A stretch of DNA of 64,000 bases from an uncultured Eubacteriales bacterium (GTDB lineage Bacteria; Bacillota; Clostridia; Christensenellales; CALVMC01): positions 99,659 through 163,658 of the forward strand of contig CASFOZ010000003.1 in the NCBI GenBank assembly GCA_949296455.1. The letters are read 5' to 3'. Shown one piece after another: positions 10,246 through 17,197 of this stretch (positions are counted from its first letter, which is position 1; each line of letters opens with the position of its first letter). The position numbers and the translations under genes were made by a program. The notes beneath the pieces were generated by a model that saw nothing but the letters and a program-made list of their open reading frames with translations, was not told the origin of the DNA and searched no databases.

Positions 10246-10274
10246 ATTTTAACATAATGAAGATAAAAAATCAA
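10246..10274 (-). promoter_or_regulatory. Promoter of the icd-pur operon (leaderless arrangement)
   Basis: TTGATT (10274-10269), a 17-nt spacer and TGtTAAAAT, an extended -10 (hexamer 10251-10246). Only CTTACT separates the hexamer from the ATG, placing +1 at or next to the A of the start codon. There is no purine-rich ribosome site. No purine riboswitch or PurR-type operator is recognised. Confidence 0.65.
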
Positions 10275-10311
10275 CAACACAACATAATGTAATTAATTAT
10301 TTAATATAAAA

Positions 10312-10330
10312 AAAGCGGCGGCGCCGCTTT
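10312..10330 (-). terminator. Intrinsic terminator after ddl
   Basis: Perfect 8-bp stem AAAGCGGC/GCCGCTTT with a GCC loop and a run of T on the minus strand, directly after the ddl stop codon. It separates the cell-wall operon from the icd-pur promoter. Confidence 0.9.
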
Positions 10331-11448
10331 TATTTTTCTTTTATGAATTTAGGATTTATATTCAGTATGTTAGAATCATAACCGTGCAAAAGTTCTTCTT
10401 TTTCTTTATTTCTGTAAATGCAGTTATCTATAAGTAAATTAATTAAATCCTTAAAGGTTATACCCTGCGGTTCGAACAAATAATATGCAAGAGAACCGGG
10501 TATGGAATTTACTTCGTTAACGAATACGTTATCGTCTTTATCTACAATAAAGTCAATTCTTGCAATACCGCCGAGTTTCAGACCTTTATATATATCCATA
10601 GTATAGCGGCGTATAACTTTTGCAATTTCTACTGAAATTTTTGCAGGACATTCTCTTTTAGGACTGTTTTCATTTTTTGAACCTTGAATATATTTATCTT
10701 TGAATGTTAAAAACTCATTGACTTTTACCGGCTTTTCTATACAGCTTATAAATACATTCTCCCTACAAGCAAATGCGGCGCAGTTACATTCGGTTATGTT
10801 TTCCAGAGCCTTTTCCAAAATTACCGTTTCATCGTACATGAACGCCAGTTCCAGCCCCTTTTCCAATTCGCTCTTATCCCGTGAAAAGGTTATTCCTATA
10901 CTCGAACCTAATTTTGCAGGTTTAACTATAATAGGATAATCGAGAGATTTTTCTATCTTTTTTATCACTGTATTTTTATTCTTTTCGTAAGCTTTTTTCT
11001 CCGCTTCTACAAAATCGATAACCGGCAAACCCATGTTAATAAAAAGTTTTTTTTGAAGTACTTTATCCATAGTAACGGCACTCGAAGCAACATCGCTTGA
11101 TATATACGGCAATCTGTTTATTTCGAGATATCCTTGCAGACTTCCGTCCTCCCCGAGTCCGCCGTGTGCCGCTAAAAGGCAAACATCTATCTTCTTGTAG
11201 AAGGAAATTTTTTTGCCTTTCAAAGTATAAATTTTATTTCCTTTTATAATACATTCGCTAAAATTTTTAATATTGAAATCCGAATATATAGCGAGTGAAT
11301 TTTGTTTAGGAATATAAAATTTATCTTCTTTAATATAAACGGGAATCGCAGTGTATTTTTTGTCTATGTTTTCCATTACCTGTGCGGCGGTTATCACGGA
11401 CACATCGTGTTCGCAAGATAACCCTCCGTAAATTACAGCAATATTCAT
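10330..11448 (-). CDS. ddl: D-alanine--D-alanine ligase
   Basis: Makes the D-Ala-D-Ala dipeptide that MurF adds to the peptidoglycan precursor. The 372 residues begin MNIAVIYGGLSCEHDVSVI, the usual Ddl opening with the Glu-His of the first substrate site. They continue with LLAAHGGLGEDGSLQGYLE, the ATP-grasp strand YPIIVKPAKLGSSIGI, and the magnesium-binding VNEVNSIPGSL near the end. This length places it with the longer Gram-positive Ddl/Van-type ligases; the sequence gives no direct reason to call it a D-lactate ligase. ATG 11448 has GCGGAGG upstream. It follows murF by 11 nt. Confidence 0.95.
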   Translation of the reverse strand: MNIAVIYGGLSCEHDVSVITAAQVMENIDKKYTAIPVYIKEDKFYIPKQNSLAIYSDFNIKNFSECIIKGNKIYTLKGKKISFYKKIDVCLLAAHGGLGEDGSLQGYLEINRLPYISSDVASSAVTMDKVLQKKLFINMGLPVIDFVEAEKKAYEKNKNTVIKKIEKSLDYPIIVKPAKLGSSIGITFSRDKSELEKGLELAFMYDETVILEKALENITECNCAAFACRENVFISCIEKPVKVNEFLTFKDKYIQGSKNENSPKRECPAKISVEIAKVIRRYTMDIYKGLKLGGIARIDFIVDKDDNVFVNEVNSIPGSLAYYLFEPQGITFKDLINLLIDNCIYRNKEKEELLHGYDSNILNINPKFIKEK

Positions 11449-11459
11449 TTTTACCTCCG

Positions 11460-13049
11460 CTAAATTTCGTCATAATTATCGGGTAAATCATTTTCTATTA
11501 AAACCGTATCGCCGGCTTTAAGAATATTTTTAAACTCGCTTTTCACCTCTTCAAGTGAGTTTTTAATTATAATATTTTCAACATCGAATTTTTCTTCAAT
11601 AAGAGCGTTATAAATAGGTTTTGTTCGGTTTTTACCTATTAAAACGACACAGGAACAAACTTTTGCCATTTTTTTGCCTATTTCGTAATTTGTATCGTAA
11701 TGCTTAAAACCCTGCTCGACAATACCCGGAGTAACGATAATTTTTCTTCCTTCGAAAAGATTAAGACAATCCAATGCGGAATTGAATCCGTCGCTGTTAG
11801 AATTGAAACTGTCGTCGATAACGCATATATCGTTATCTGCGTCGATAAGTTCCATACGGTGCGGTACGGGCTTCAGAAATTTTATAGCATTTACTATGTT
11901 TTCGTTTTTTATTCCTATTTTATGCGCAGCAGCTGCAGACACGGCAATATTCAGAACATTATGTAATCCTATTAATTTTGTTCTGCAAAATAAACTTTCA
12001 TCTTCAATATGTAAAATGAATTCGCTGCCCGTCTTTGTTACGGTAATCCGGTCTGCGTAAACATCGGCTTTATTTTTTATCGAAACTCCGACCTTGTTCC
12101 CTTCATAACACTTATAAATTTCATTTGCATAAGGACTGTCGATATTTATAATAAGCGTACCGTTTGACGGTAACATATCGGCTATTTTTTTCTTTTCGTT
12201 CACTATATTTTCCTGTGTTTCGAAGCTTTCCAAATGCTGACTGTTTATACCTGTAAGTATTCCGTATGTAGGTTTGACAAGGTTCATAAGTTCCTCTATA
12301 TCGCCTTTGTGTCGTGCGCCCATTTCGGCTATAAAAAACTCGGTATCGCTTTTTAAATCGGAAACCGTCTTACATATACCCATAGGAGTATTGTAACTTT
12401 CGGGCGTTGAAAGTACGTTGCGTTCTTCTGAAATCATAGCGTTGAGTATGTTTTTAACACCGGTTTTTCCGTATGAACCCGTAATACCTATTTTTATTGC
12501 AGAACTTTCATTTAAAGTTTTTTCGCACTTTTCAATGTAACAGCTTTTGATATAATTTTCCAAAGGCTCACATAAATTTACCGCTATCAAAAAATACAAC
12601 GGAACAAAAAAAGCGAGTATAGGCGCAAAGACAGAAATAAAATCCGCATCCGTACTAATCAGTGAAATTACGGAAAATACAACGAAATATATTAAAAGAA
12701 TTTCCACGAACATTACAACAAAAAGTCTTTTGATTCTGTTAGTGATTTTAAAAGGTTTTTTACCGCTGTAACTTTTGGAAAAGAATGCAAGATACACACA
12801 GCATATTCCGAATATTACCCAATAAAAATAAACCGCATATACCCTGTCGGAAATTATACATAGAAAACTTGTAATCAAAGAAAGCACGGTAAGAAGCAAG
12901 AAGACGAAATTGAATTTTTCAAAATAAGTCTTATCCTTCACACTGAAATCAGGTTTGTATCCGTTAAGCTGTAAAGTGTAAACATATTGCTTTGAAGTTA
13001 TTAAAACTAAAATCGAAAAAAACAAAGCAAGTAGAAAATTAAGCAACAT
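11460..13049 (-). CDS. murF: Membrane-anchored MurF-type Mur ligase
   Basis: Adds D-Ala-D-Ala to UDP-MurNAc-tripeptide, judged by its position beside ddl and by the Mur ligase core. I start it at ATG 13049, which has GGAGGG 6 nt upstream; this gives 529 residues instead of the usual 450 or so. The first 170 residues form about five transmembrane segments. The catalytic part follows, with the P-loop GITGSYGKTG, the downstream TPESYNTPMGI, AEMGARHKGDI and DDSFNSNSDG. The membrane domain replaces the normal MurF N-terminal substrate domain, so the exact substrate is inferred and another Mur-like ligase is possible. Confidence 0.82.
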   Translation of the reverse strand: MLLNFLLALFFSILVLITSKQYVYTLQLNGYKPDFSVKDKTYFEKFNFVFLLLTVLSLITSFLCIISDRVYAVYFYWVIFGICCVYLAFFSKSYSGKKPFKITNRIKRLFVVMFVEILLIYFVVFSVISLISTDADFISVFAPILAFFVPLYFLIAVNLCEPLENYIKSCYIEKCEKTLNESSAIKIGITGSYGKTGVKNILNAMISEERNVLSTPESYNTPMGICKTVSDLKSDTEFFIAEMGARHKGDIEELMNLVKPTYGILTGINSQHLESFETQENIVNEKKKIADMLPSNGTLIINIDSPYANEIYKCYEGNKVGVSIKNKADVYADRITVTKTGSEFILHIEDESLFCRTKLIGLHNVLNIAVSAAAAHKIGIKNENIVNAIKFLKPVPHRMELIDADNDICVIDDSFNSNSDGFNSALDCLNLFEGRKIIVTPGIVEQGFKHYDTNYEIGKKMAKVCSCVVLIGKNRTKPIYNALIEEKFDVENIIIKNSLEEVKSEFKNILKAGDTVLIENDLPDNYDEI

Positions 13050-13051
13050 AA

Positions 13052-13738
13052 TTAACCCTCCGCAAATTTTTGAAGTATAATGGTAAAGTCGCTTAAACAT
13101 TCTATGTAACAAAAGTGCGAACCGTGAAAAATAATTAATGCAGAATCCGGAATTTTTTCTTCCATAATTTTTGCCATATATAAAGGCGTGTCTTTGTCCT
13201 TATCGCCCCATATAAGAAGAACGGGAATATTTATTTCAGAAAGCAACGGCGTTAAATCTTCGTTGACGACATTAACGAAGGTTTTTTTCATTACATCGCT
13301 TAAAGCATTGTAATCCTGAGAACCGGTTTTAAGCGTTATATTGAATTTTTTGAAAAATTTATAAGCGCCTACTTTTATCTTGTAACTCAAACCTCTTTTC
13401 GGTAATACTCCTGCGCTGTCTGTAAGCAACATTCTTTTTATGTATGGAAAATTCTGAGAAGCGAGTTTTATTGCCACTCTGCCCCCGAAAGAATGTGCGC
13501 AAACAGTGAGATTTTTCATGTCGTAAAACTCAATAATTTCTTTTACCGCTTCTACATAATCATCGAGACAAAGAGGATTTTCGGGATGTTCCGAATCTCC
13601 GAATCCGTAAAAGTCCAATAAAGTTATTCTGTGATTTTGAATATTTCGGGCAACGCCCGTAAAACTGTCGATAGAGCCGCCCCAACCGTGCAAAAAAAGA
13701 ATGTCGTCTCCCGAACCGAATTGTATATGATTTAAAAT
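13052..13738 (-). CDS. Alpha/beta hydrolase with apparent AUU start
   Basis: Small alpha/beta-fold hydrolase of unknown substrate. It has the oxyanion segment LHGWGGSIDSF, the nucleophile elbow VCAHSFGGRVA (Ser in HSFGG), a late Asp in LLIWGDKDKDTP, and a C-terminal His region FHGSHFCYIE. The frame is open only back to a TGA at 13747-13745 and contains no ATG, GTG or TTG until TTG 13693, which would delete the conserved first strand (HIQFGSGDDILF). ATT 13738 lies 6 nt after AGGTGA and is my preferred start, giving 228 residues. It sits between rimI and murF; a cell-wall role is only a guess. Confidence 0.75.
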   Translation of the reverse strand: MLNHIQFGSGDDILFLHGWGGSIDSFTGVARNIQNHRITLLDFYGFGDSEHPENPLCLDDYVEAVKEIIEFYDMKNLTVCAHSFGGRVAIKLASQNFPYIKRMLLTDSAGVLPKRGLSYKIKVGAYKFFKKFNITLKTGSQDYNALSDVMKKTFVNVVNEDLTPLLSEINIPVLLIWGDKDKDTPLYMAKIMEEKIPDSALIIFHGSHFCYIECLSDFTIILQKFAEG

Positions 13739-13749
13739 TAAAATTCACC

Positions 13750-14187
13750 TCAAAGCTCAGCCATCATTACGAGCGCAGTTTTTTTATCTTTATAGTAATT
13801 CTTTCGCTCCGAAATAACTTTGAAGCCGAAACTTCGGTATAAATTTATAGCGCAGATATTGTCTTCCCGTACTTCGAGAAATATTTTTTTTACATTTGAT
13901 TTTTTAATCAAATCAAACCCTTCTTTCATCAAAAGTTTAGCGCAGCCTTGTCTTCTGAAATTTTCCCCGACCGCTATCGAAAGTATTTCCGCCTCGTCTT
14001 TTACAATACTTAAAACTATATAGCCTGTTATATCGGTATGATTAACGGATTTCAGAATTTTTATATGTGCAAGTTTATAAAGGTCTTTAAATCCTTTTAT
14101 TCCGAACGAATCGGAAATAGAATCGTCGCATATTTTACTTATTTTGCCTAAATCTTTTTCTCTAATTTCTTTTACTGTAAAATTCAC
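13750..14187 (-). CDS. rimI: GNAT acetyltransferase, RimI-like
   Basis: A 145-residue GNAT-fold N-acetyltransferase with the acetyl-CoA loop RRQGCAKLLM and the C-terminal block NICAINLYRSFGFKVISERKNYY seen in RimI proteins, which acetylate the N terminus of ribosomal protein S18 in E. coli. Its place directly after tsaB and tsaE supports RimI rather than a general GNAT enzyme. The start is GTG 14187, with GGGAG 8 nt upstream, inside the tsaB 3' end (4-nt overlap). The target in this organism is inferred. Confidence 0.85.
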   Translation of the reverse strand: MNFTVKEIREKDLGKISKICDDSISDSFGIKGFKDLYKLAHIKILKSVNHTDITGYIVLSIVKDEAEILSIAVGENFRRQGCAKLLMKEGFDLIKKSNVKKIFLEVREDNICAINLYRSFGFKVISERKNYYKDKKTALVMMAEL

Positions 14188-14771
14188 CTTTCAAGCTCCC
14201 TTTCCGCCTGAGACTTTTTATAATAAGACGGAACCGCATAATCAGTGAATTCCTTGCGGGATATTTTATATTCCGAAAGTTCTATTATATTCTCTTTTTT
14301 ATAAAATTCTTTTTGTTTTAATATTATATCTTTATCGTAATTTATGTCTTTTTCAGTATATTCGCCGGCTTTAATTTTGTGCAAAGTTGATTTTTCAAAT
14401 TCCGCACCGTAAAAGTTACCGTTAAGACAATCTATGAATACTTTGTAATCATATCCCTTAATACGGTCGAATGCCGAAAGCGAAAATGAATCAAGCTCTA
14501 TTATCTTCTTTCCTGTCGCAAATGCGAATGCGTTTATCGTACATACGCCTAGCCTTATTCCCGTGAAAGAGCCGGGACCTGTATTTACCGCAAAATAATC
14601 GATATCGAAAAGTTTCAGAGAACTTTTATTCAATATCTCTTCAATGGCAGGAAGCAAAATAGCGTTGTGTTTTTTTAATTCATTTTCGAATGTTTTAAAA
14701 TAAATTCCCTTTTGGCTCTTTAATCCTACAAGAAGCATTTCAAAGGCGCTGTCGACTGCAAGTATATTCAT
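14184..14771 (-). CDS. tsaB: tRNA threonylcarbamoyladenosine biosynthesis protein TsaB
   Basis: Non-catalytic ASKHA-fold partner of TsaD in t6A37 formation. The 195 residues start MNILAVDSAFEMLLVGL and contain the family hallmark NTGPGSFTGIRLG near residue 65. The C-terminal half is short and variable, as is normal for TsaB. The start codon shares one base with the tsaE stop (TAATG), so translation is coupled. The catalytic partner tsaD is not in this window. Confidence 0.93.
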   Translation of the reverse strand: MNILAVDSAFEMLLVGLKSQKGIYFKTFENELKKHNAILLPAIEEILNKSSLKLFDIDYFAVNTGPGSFTGIRLGVCTINAFAFATGKKIIELDSFSLSAFDRIKGYDYKVFIDCLNGNFYGAEFEKSTLHKIKAGEYTEKDINYDKDIILKQKEFYKKENIIELSEYKISRKEFTDYAVPSYYKKSQAERELER

Positions 14772-15184
14772 TATAAAGTCACTCCGTTTATTTCTATTTC
14801 TCTTCTATCGTGCGGAAGTATTTTAATTTTTACCGAAATAATTTTTCCTTTAAGATTTTTAAACTTATTCCACTCGATTATACAGACTGCGTTTTCGTAA
14901 AGGTATTGTCTGAGCCCCAACTCATAGACATCTTCTTCATTTACTATTCTGTATAAATCGAAATGATTCACTTTAAATTTCCCGAAATATTCTTTTAAAT
15001 AAGTATAAGTAGGACTTGTAACGGTTTCCTTGATATTAAGACCTTTGCAAATCCCCTTAGCAAGCAATGTTTTGCCGGCTCCCAAATCCCCATCGAGAAG
15101 AATAATTTCGCCGCCTTTAAGTTTGGATGCGATTTTTTCTCCCAATTGCAATGTATCATTTTCATTTTCGCAGAAAAATTTCAT
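14771..15184 (-). CDS. tsaE: tRNA threonylcarbamoyladenosine biosynthesis ATPase TsaE
   Basis: P-loop ATPase required for t6A synthesis with TsaB and TsaD. In its 137 residues the Walker A is GDLGAGKTLLAKGI, followed by SPTYTYLKEYFG and NHFDLYRI, and then VCIIEWNKF. All are classic TsaE blocks. It heads the tsaE-tsaB-rimI-hydrolase-murF-ddl operon. ATG 15184 has no ribosome site; a consensus -10 ends 6 nt upstream, so this gene may be translated from a leaderless mRNA. Confidence 0.94.
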   Translation of the reverse strand: MKFFCENENDTLQLGEKIASKLKGGEIILLDGDLGAGKTLLAKGICKGLNIKETVTSPTYTYLKEYFGKFKVNHFDLYRIVNEEDVYELGLRQYLYENAVCIIEWNKFKNLKGKIISVKIKILPHDRREIEINGVTL

Positions 15185-15190
15185 GAATCA

Positions 15191-15219
15191 ATTATAACCC
15201 TAAGTAAATAATTTAGCAA
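15191..15219 (-). promoter_or_regulatory. tsaE promoter (leaderless arrangement)
   Basis: TTGCTA (15219-15214), a 17-nt spacer and TATAAT (15196-15191), then TGATTC and the tsaE ATG. The start site is therefore expected at or beside the start codon. It is divergent from the ribU promoter, whose -35 begins 20 bp away. Confidence 0.6.
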
Positions 15220-15238
15220 TTAATTGTAACCCAAACGC

Positions 15239-15267
15239 TTTACAAAGCATATATTATGATGTAAAAT
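15239..15267 (+). promoter_or_regulatory. Promoter of the FMN riboswitch/ribU transcript
   Basis: TTTACA (15239-15244), a 17-nt spacer and TAAAAT (15262-15267). The predicted +1 near 15274 coincides with the first base of the riboswitch P1 helix. Confidence 0.7.
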
Positions 15268-15273
15268 TAGATT

Positions 15274-15385
15274 ATTCTTTGGGGCGGAGTGAAAATCTCC
15301 ACCGGCGGTATAGTCCGCAAGCCTGTATGGCAGAGAAGGGCGCAATTCCCTCACCGACAGTTAAAGTCTGGATGGTAAAAGAATA
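15274..15385 (+). ncRNA. FMN riboswitch (RFN element)
   Basis: All conserved RFN blocks are present in order: GGGGCGGAGTGAAAATCTCC, ACCGGCGGTATAGTCC, a variable arm, CACCGACAGT, and AGTCTGGATGGTAAAAGAAT. The 5' ATTCTTT pairs with the 3' AAAAGAAT to close P1. The same 3' strand (15377-15384) can instead pair with ATTCTTTT at 15397-15404, a plausible ligand-dependent switch. It lies just before ribU, so FMN should repress riboflavin uptake. Confidence 0.95.
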
Positions 15386-15407
15386 AAATTCATATCATTC
15401 TTTTATG

Positions 15408-15430
15408 CCCCTGTTTCAAGGGTTTTTTTA
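15408..15430 (+). terminator. Riboswitch-controlled attenuator before ribU
   Basis: Stem CCCCTG/CAAGGG (one C-A mismatch) with loop TTT, followed by seven T. Its 3' arm can alternatively form AAGGGT/ACCCTT (15418-15423 with 15432-15437), so an antiterminator pairing is available just before the ribosome site AAAGGCGG. Confidence 0.65.
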
Positions 15431-15451
15431 TACCCTTAAAGGCGGTGTTTT

Positions 15452-16309
15452 ATGAAAAAGAAATTCTCTCTGAGTACAAGAAAAATTGCTGGAATAGGTA
15501 TGCTTGCGGCGCTTAGCATAATACTTGTCACATTCATACATTTTTCTATTTTTCCTGCAGTAAGCTTTCTCGAATATGACCCTGCGGACATACCGATATT
15601 TATAGGAACTTTTGTATACGGTCCTACCGTCGGAATAATTCTTACGATAGTTGTAAGCGTTTTGCAAGGTTTAACTGTCAGCGCAGGAAGCGGCTGGATA
15701 GGAATAGTTATGCATATTATTGCGACGGGAAGTTTCGTACTTACGGCAGGTTTTATTTATAAATATCATAAAACTCTTAAAGGTGCGATAATTTCTCTTG
15801 TATCGGGGTGTCTCGTATGGGTATCGGTAATGATGCTGTGCAACCTTGCTTTAACGCCTTTATTCTTTCCGGATTACGATTCGGGATTTAAAACCGTACT
15901 TGAACTGTTAATTCCCTTCATTCTTCCTTTTAACCTTATAAAAGCGGGCGTAAACAGTGTTATAACATTTATACTTTATAAGAGTATGCATAAATTTTTG
16001 AAGAAGTATTTTGATGAACCTGAAAAAAGCAATAAGTCCACGCAATCGGAACAAAATTTTTCTTGCGAGACAAGTGAAAATTCCAAAACCGAAACTCAGA
16101 ATAATTTGAAAATCAACGAACAAAACGATTTCGAAAAAGAGACAGTTACTAATGATGTCGATAACGAAAAGACTCCGGAAATTTTAACGGCTTCCGCAAC
16201 GGAAAAAAATGAAAATGCCTTTTCGCTTACCGACACAAAAAGCCGTAACGATGTTAAAAATAATTCTGACAAAAACAAAAATTTAAAAACAGAAAAAAAC
16301 AGTCTTTAA
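15452..16309 (+). CDS. ribU: Riboflavin ECF transporter S-component RibU with long tail
   Basis: Membrane substrate-binding subunit for riboflavin uptake, expected to work with the shared EcfA/A'/T module encoded elsewhere. Residues 10-190 hold about six hydrophobic segments with the S-component opening RKIAGIGMLAALSIIL and the RibU block EYDPADIPIFIGTFVYGP. The FMN riboswitch upstream fixes the substrate with good confidence. Residues from about 190 to 285 are an extra hydrophilic Asn/Glu/Lys/Ser/Thr-rich tail not found in ordinary RibU (about 190-200 residues) and probably cytosolic. The gene is monocistronic. Confidence 0.93.
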   Translation: MKKKFSLSTRKIAGIGMLAALSIILVTFIHFSIFPAVSFLEYDPADIPIFIGTFVYGPTVGIILTIVVSVLQGLTVSAGSGWIGIVMHIIATGSFVLTAGFIYKYHKTLKGAIISLVSGCLVWVSVMMLCNLALTPLFFPDYDSGFKTVLELLIPFILPFNLIKAGVNSVITFILYKSMHKFLKKYFDEPEKSNKSTQSEQNFSCETSENSKTETQNNLKINEQNDFEKETVTNDVDNEKTPEILTASATEKNENAFSLTDTKSRNDVKNNSDKNKNLKTEKNSL

Positions 16310-16467
16310 AACCTGTAAACGATAAAATAAAATTGTCTGATTTATTAAAGTATTATTTAATTAAATTAATCGTTAATAATTTAAATTAAATTGAAAAAAC
16401 GAGTTAAAATGAATTCTGAGCCAAAAAATACTTTAAAACGCAAAAATCGTATAATTGTCTTTATAAA

Positions 16468-16496
16468 AAATACCGCTGAATTATTCAGCGGTATTT
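16468..16496. terminator. Bidirectional terminator between ribU and pflA
   Basis: AAATACCGCTGAA/TTCAGCGGTATTT, a 13-bp perfect stem with a 3-nt loop. The loop contains the pflA stop codon, so the last codons of pflA form one arm. A-rich and T-rich flanks on both sides allow use on both strands. The 150 bp between the ribU stop and this hairpin are AT-rich and hold nothing I recognise. Confidence 0.8.
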
Positions 16497-17197
16497 AACT
16501 TTTTTAAATAGCTGTTAAGTTCATCCAATCTTTCAGCCGATAATGCTTTATATCCTTTCAACGGATTATCGATTTTAAGTTTTTCGTATTTTGAAAACCC
16601 CATTGTGTGAAAAGGCAAAAGCTCGTATTTTTCCACGCACGAATATTTTTGAGTTATGCGAAATATTTTTTCCACAAACTCTTCCCTATCGTTTATACCC
16701 GGAATAATTACCGTCCTTATCCAAGTACGAACCTTATGTTTATTTGCCTTTTCAAGAAAATCAAGTACCGAATCCAAAGTACAGCCTGCAAATTTCAAAT
16801 AACTTTCATTATCAGCTTGCTTTATATCGAGAAGCAAATGGTCGGTAAAATTCAATATATTGTCGGTATGTTCATCAATTATACTTCCCGAAGTATCGAG
16901 TGCAGTATTAATTTCTTTCTCTTTGAGCAATCCGAAAAATTCCTCTACAAACGCACCTTGCAAAAGAGGTTCTCCTCCCGAAAGAGTCACTCCGCCTTTT
17001 TCCGAAAAATACGGACGGTATCTTTCTATTTTTTTTACAAGTTCCTGACTGTCAATAATAATGGCGTCTCCGTTCCATGTATCGGGATTATGACAGCATA
17101 AGCATCGTAAATTGCAACCTTTAAGAAAGACTGCAAATCTTATTCCTTCTCCGTCAAGAGTAGCGAAACTTTCATATGAGTGGACTCTTGCATTCAT
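16481..17197 (-). CDS. pflA: Pyruvate formate-lyase activating enzyme
   Basis: Radical SAM enzyme that installs the glycyl radical on PflB. The 238 residues contain the cluster motif [10 protein letters not shown] near residue 30 (CX3CX2C with one extra Cys), the glycine-rich [13 protein letters not shown], and the [15 protein letters not shown] region of glycyl-radical activases. The start overlaps the pflB stop by 4 nt, so the two are co-translated. There are no additional ferredoxin-type cysteines, which distinguishes it from activases of other glycyl-radical enzymes. Confidence 0.95.
   Translation of the reverse strand: MNARVHSYESFATLDGEGIRFAVFLKGCNLRCLCCHNPDTWNGDAIIIDSQELVKKIERYRPYFSEKGGVTLSGGEPLLQGAFVEEFFGLLKEKEINTALDTSGSIIDEHTDNILNFTDHLLLDIKQADNESYLKFAGCTLDSVLDFLEKANKHKVRTWIRTVIIPGINDREEFVEKIFRITQKYSCVEKYELLPFHTMGFSKYEKLKIDNPLKGYKALSAERLDELNSYLKKLNTAE

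Noticed and set aside
10240..10311. Possible purine riboswitch or PurR box before the icd-pur operon
   Set aside because: The stretch is a plain AT-rich promoter with no aptamer core and no room for a leader.
13560..13748. GTG-started frame at the head of the alpha/beta hydrolase, suggesting a frameshift
   Set aside because: The conserved N-terminal strand is encoded in the hydrolase frame itself right through the A7 run, so no frameshift is needed; only the start codon is unusual.
16409..16498. 29-codon plus-strand ORF downstream of ribU ending in the terminator
   Set aside because: No ribosome site, no recognisable product, and its second half is the terminator hairpin.
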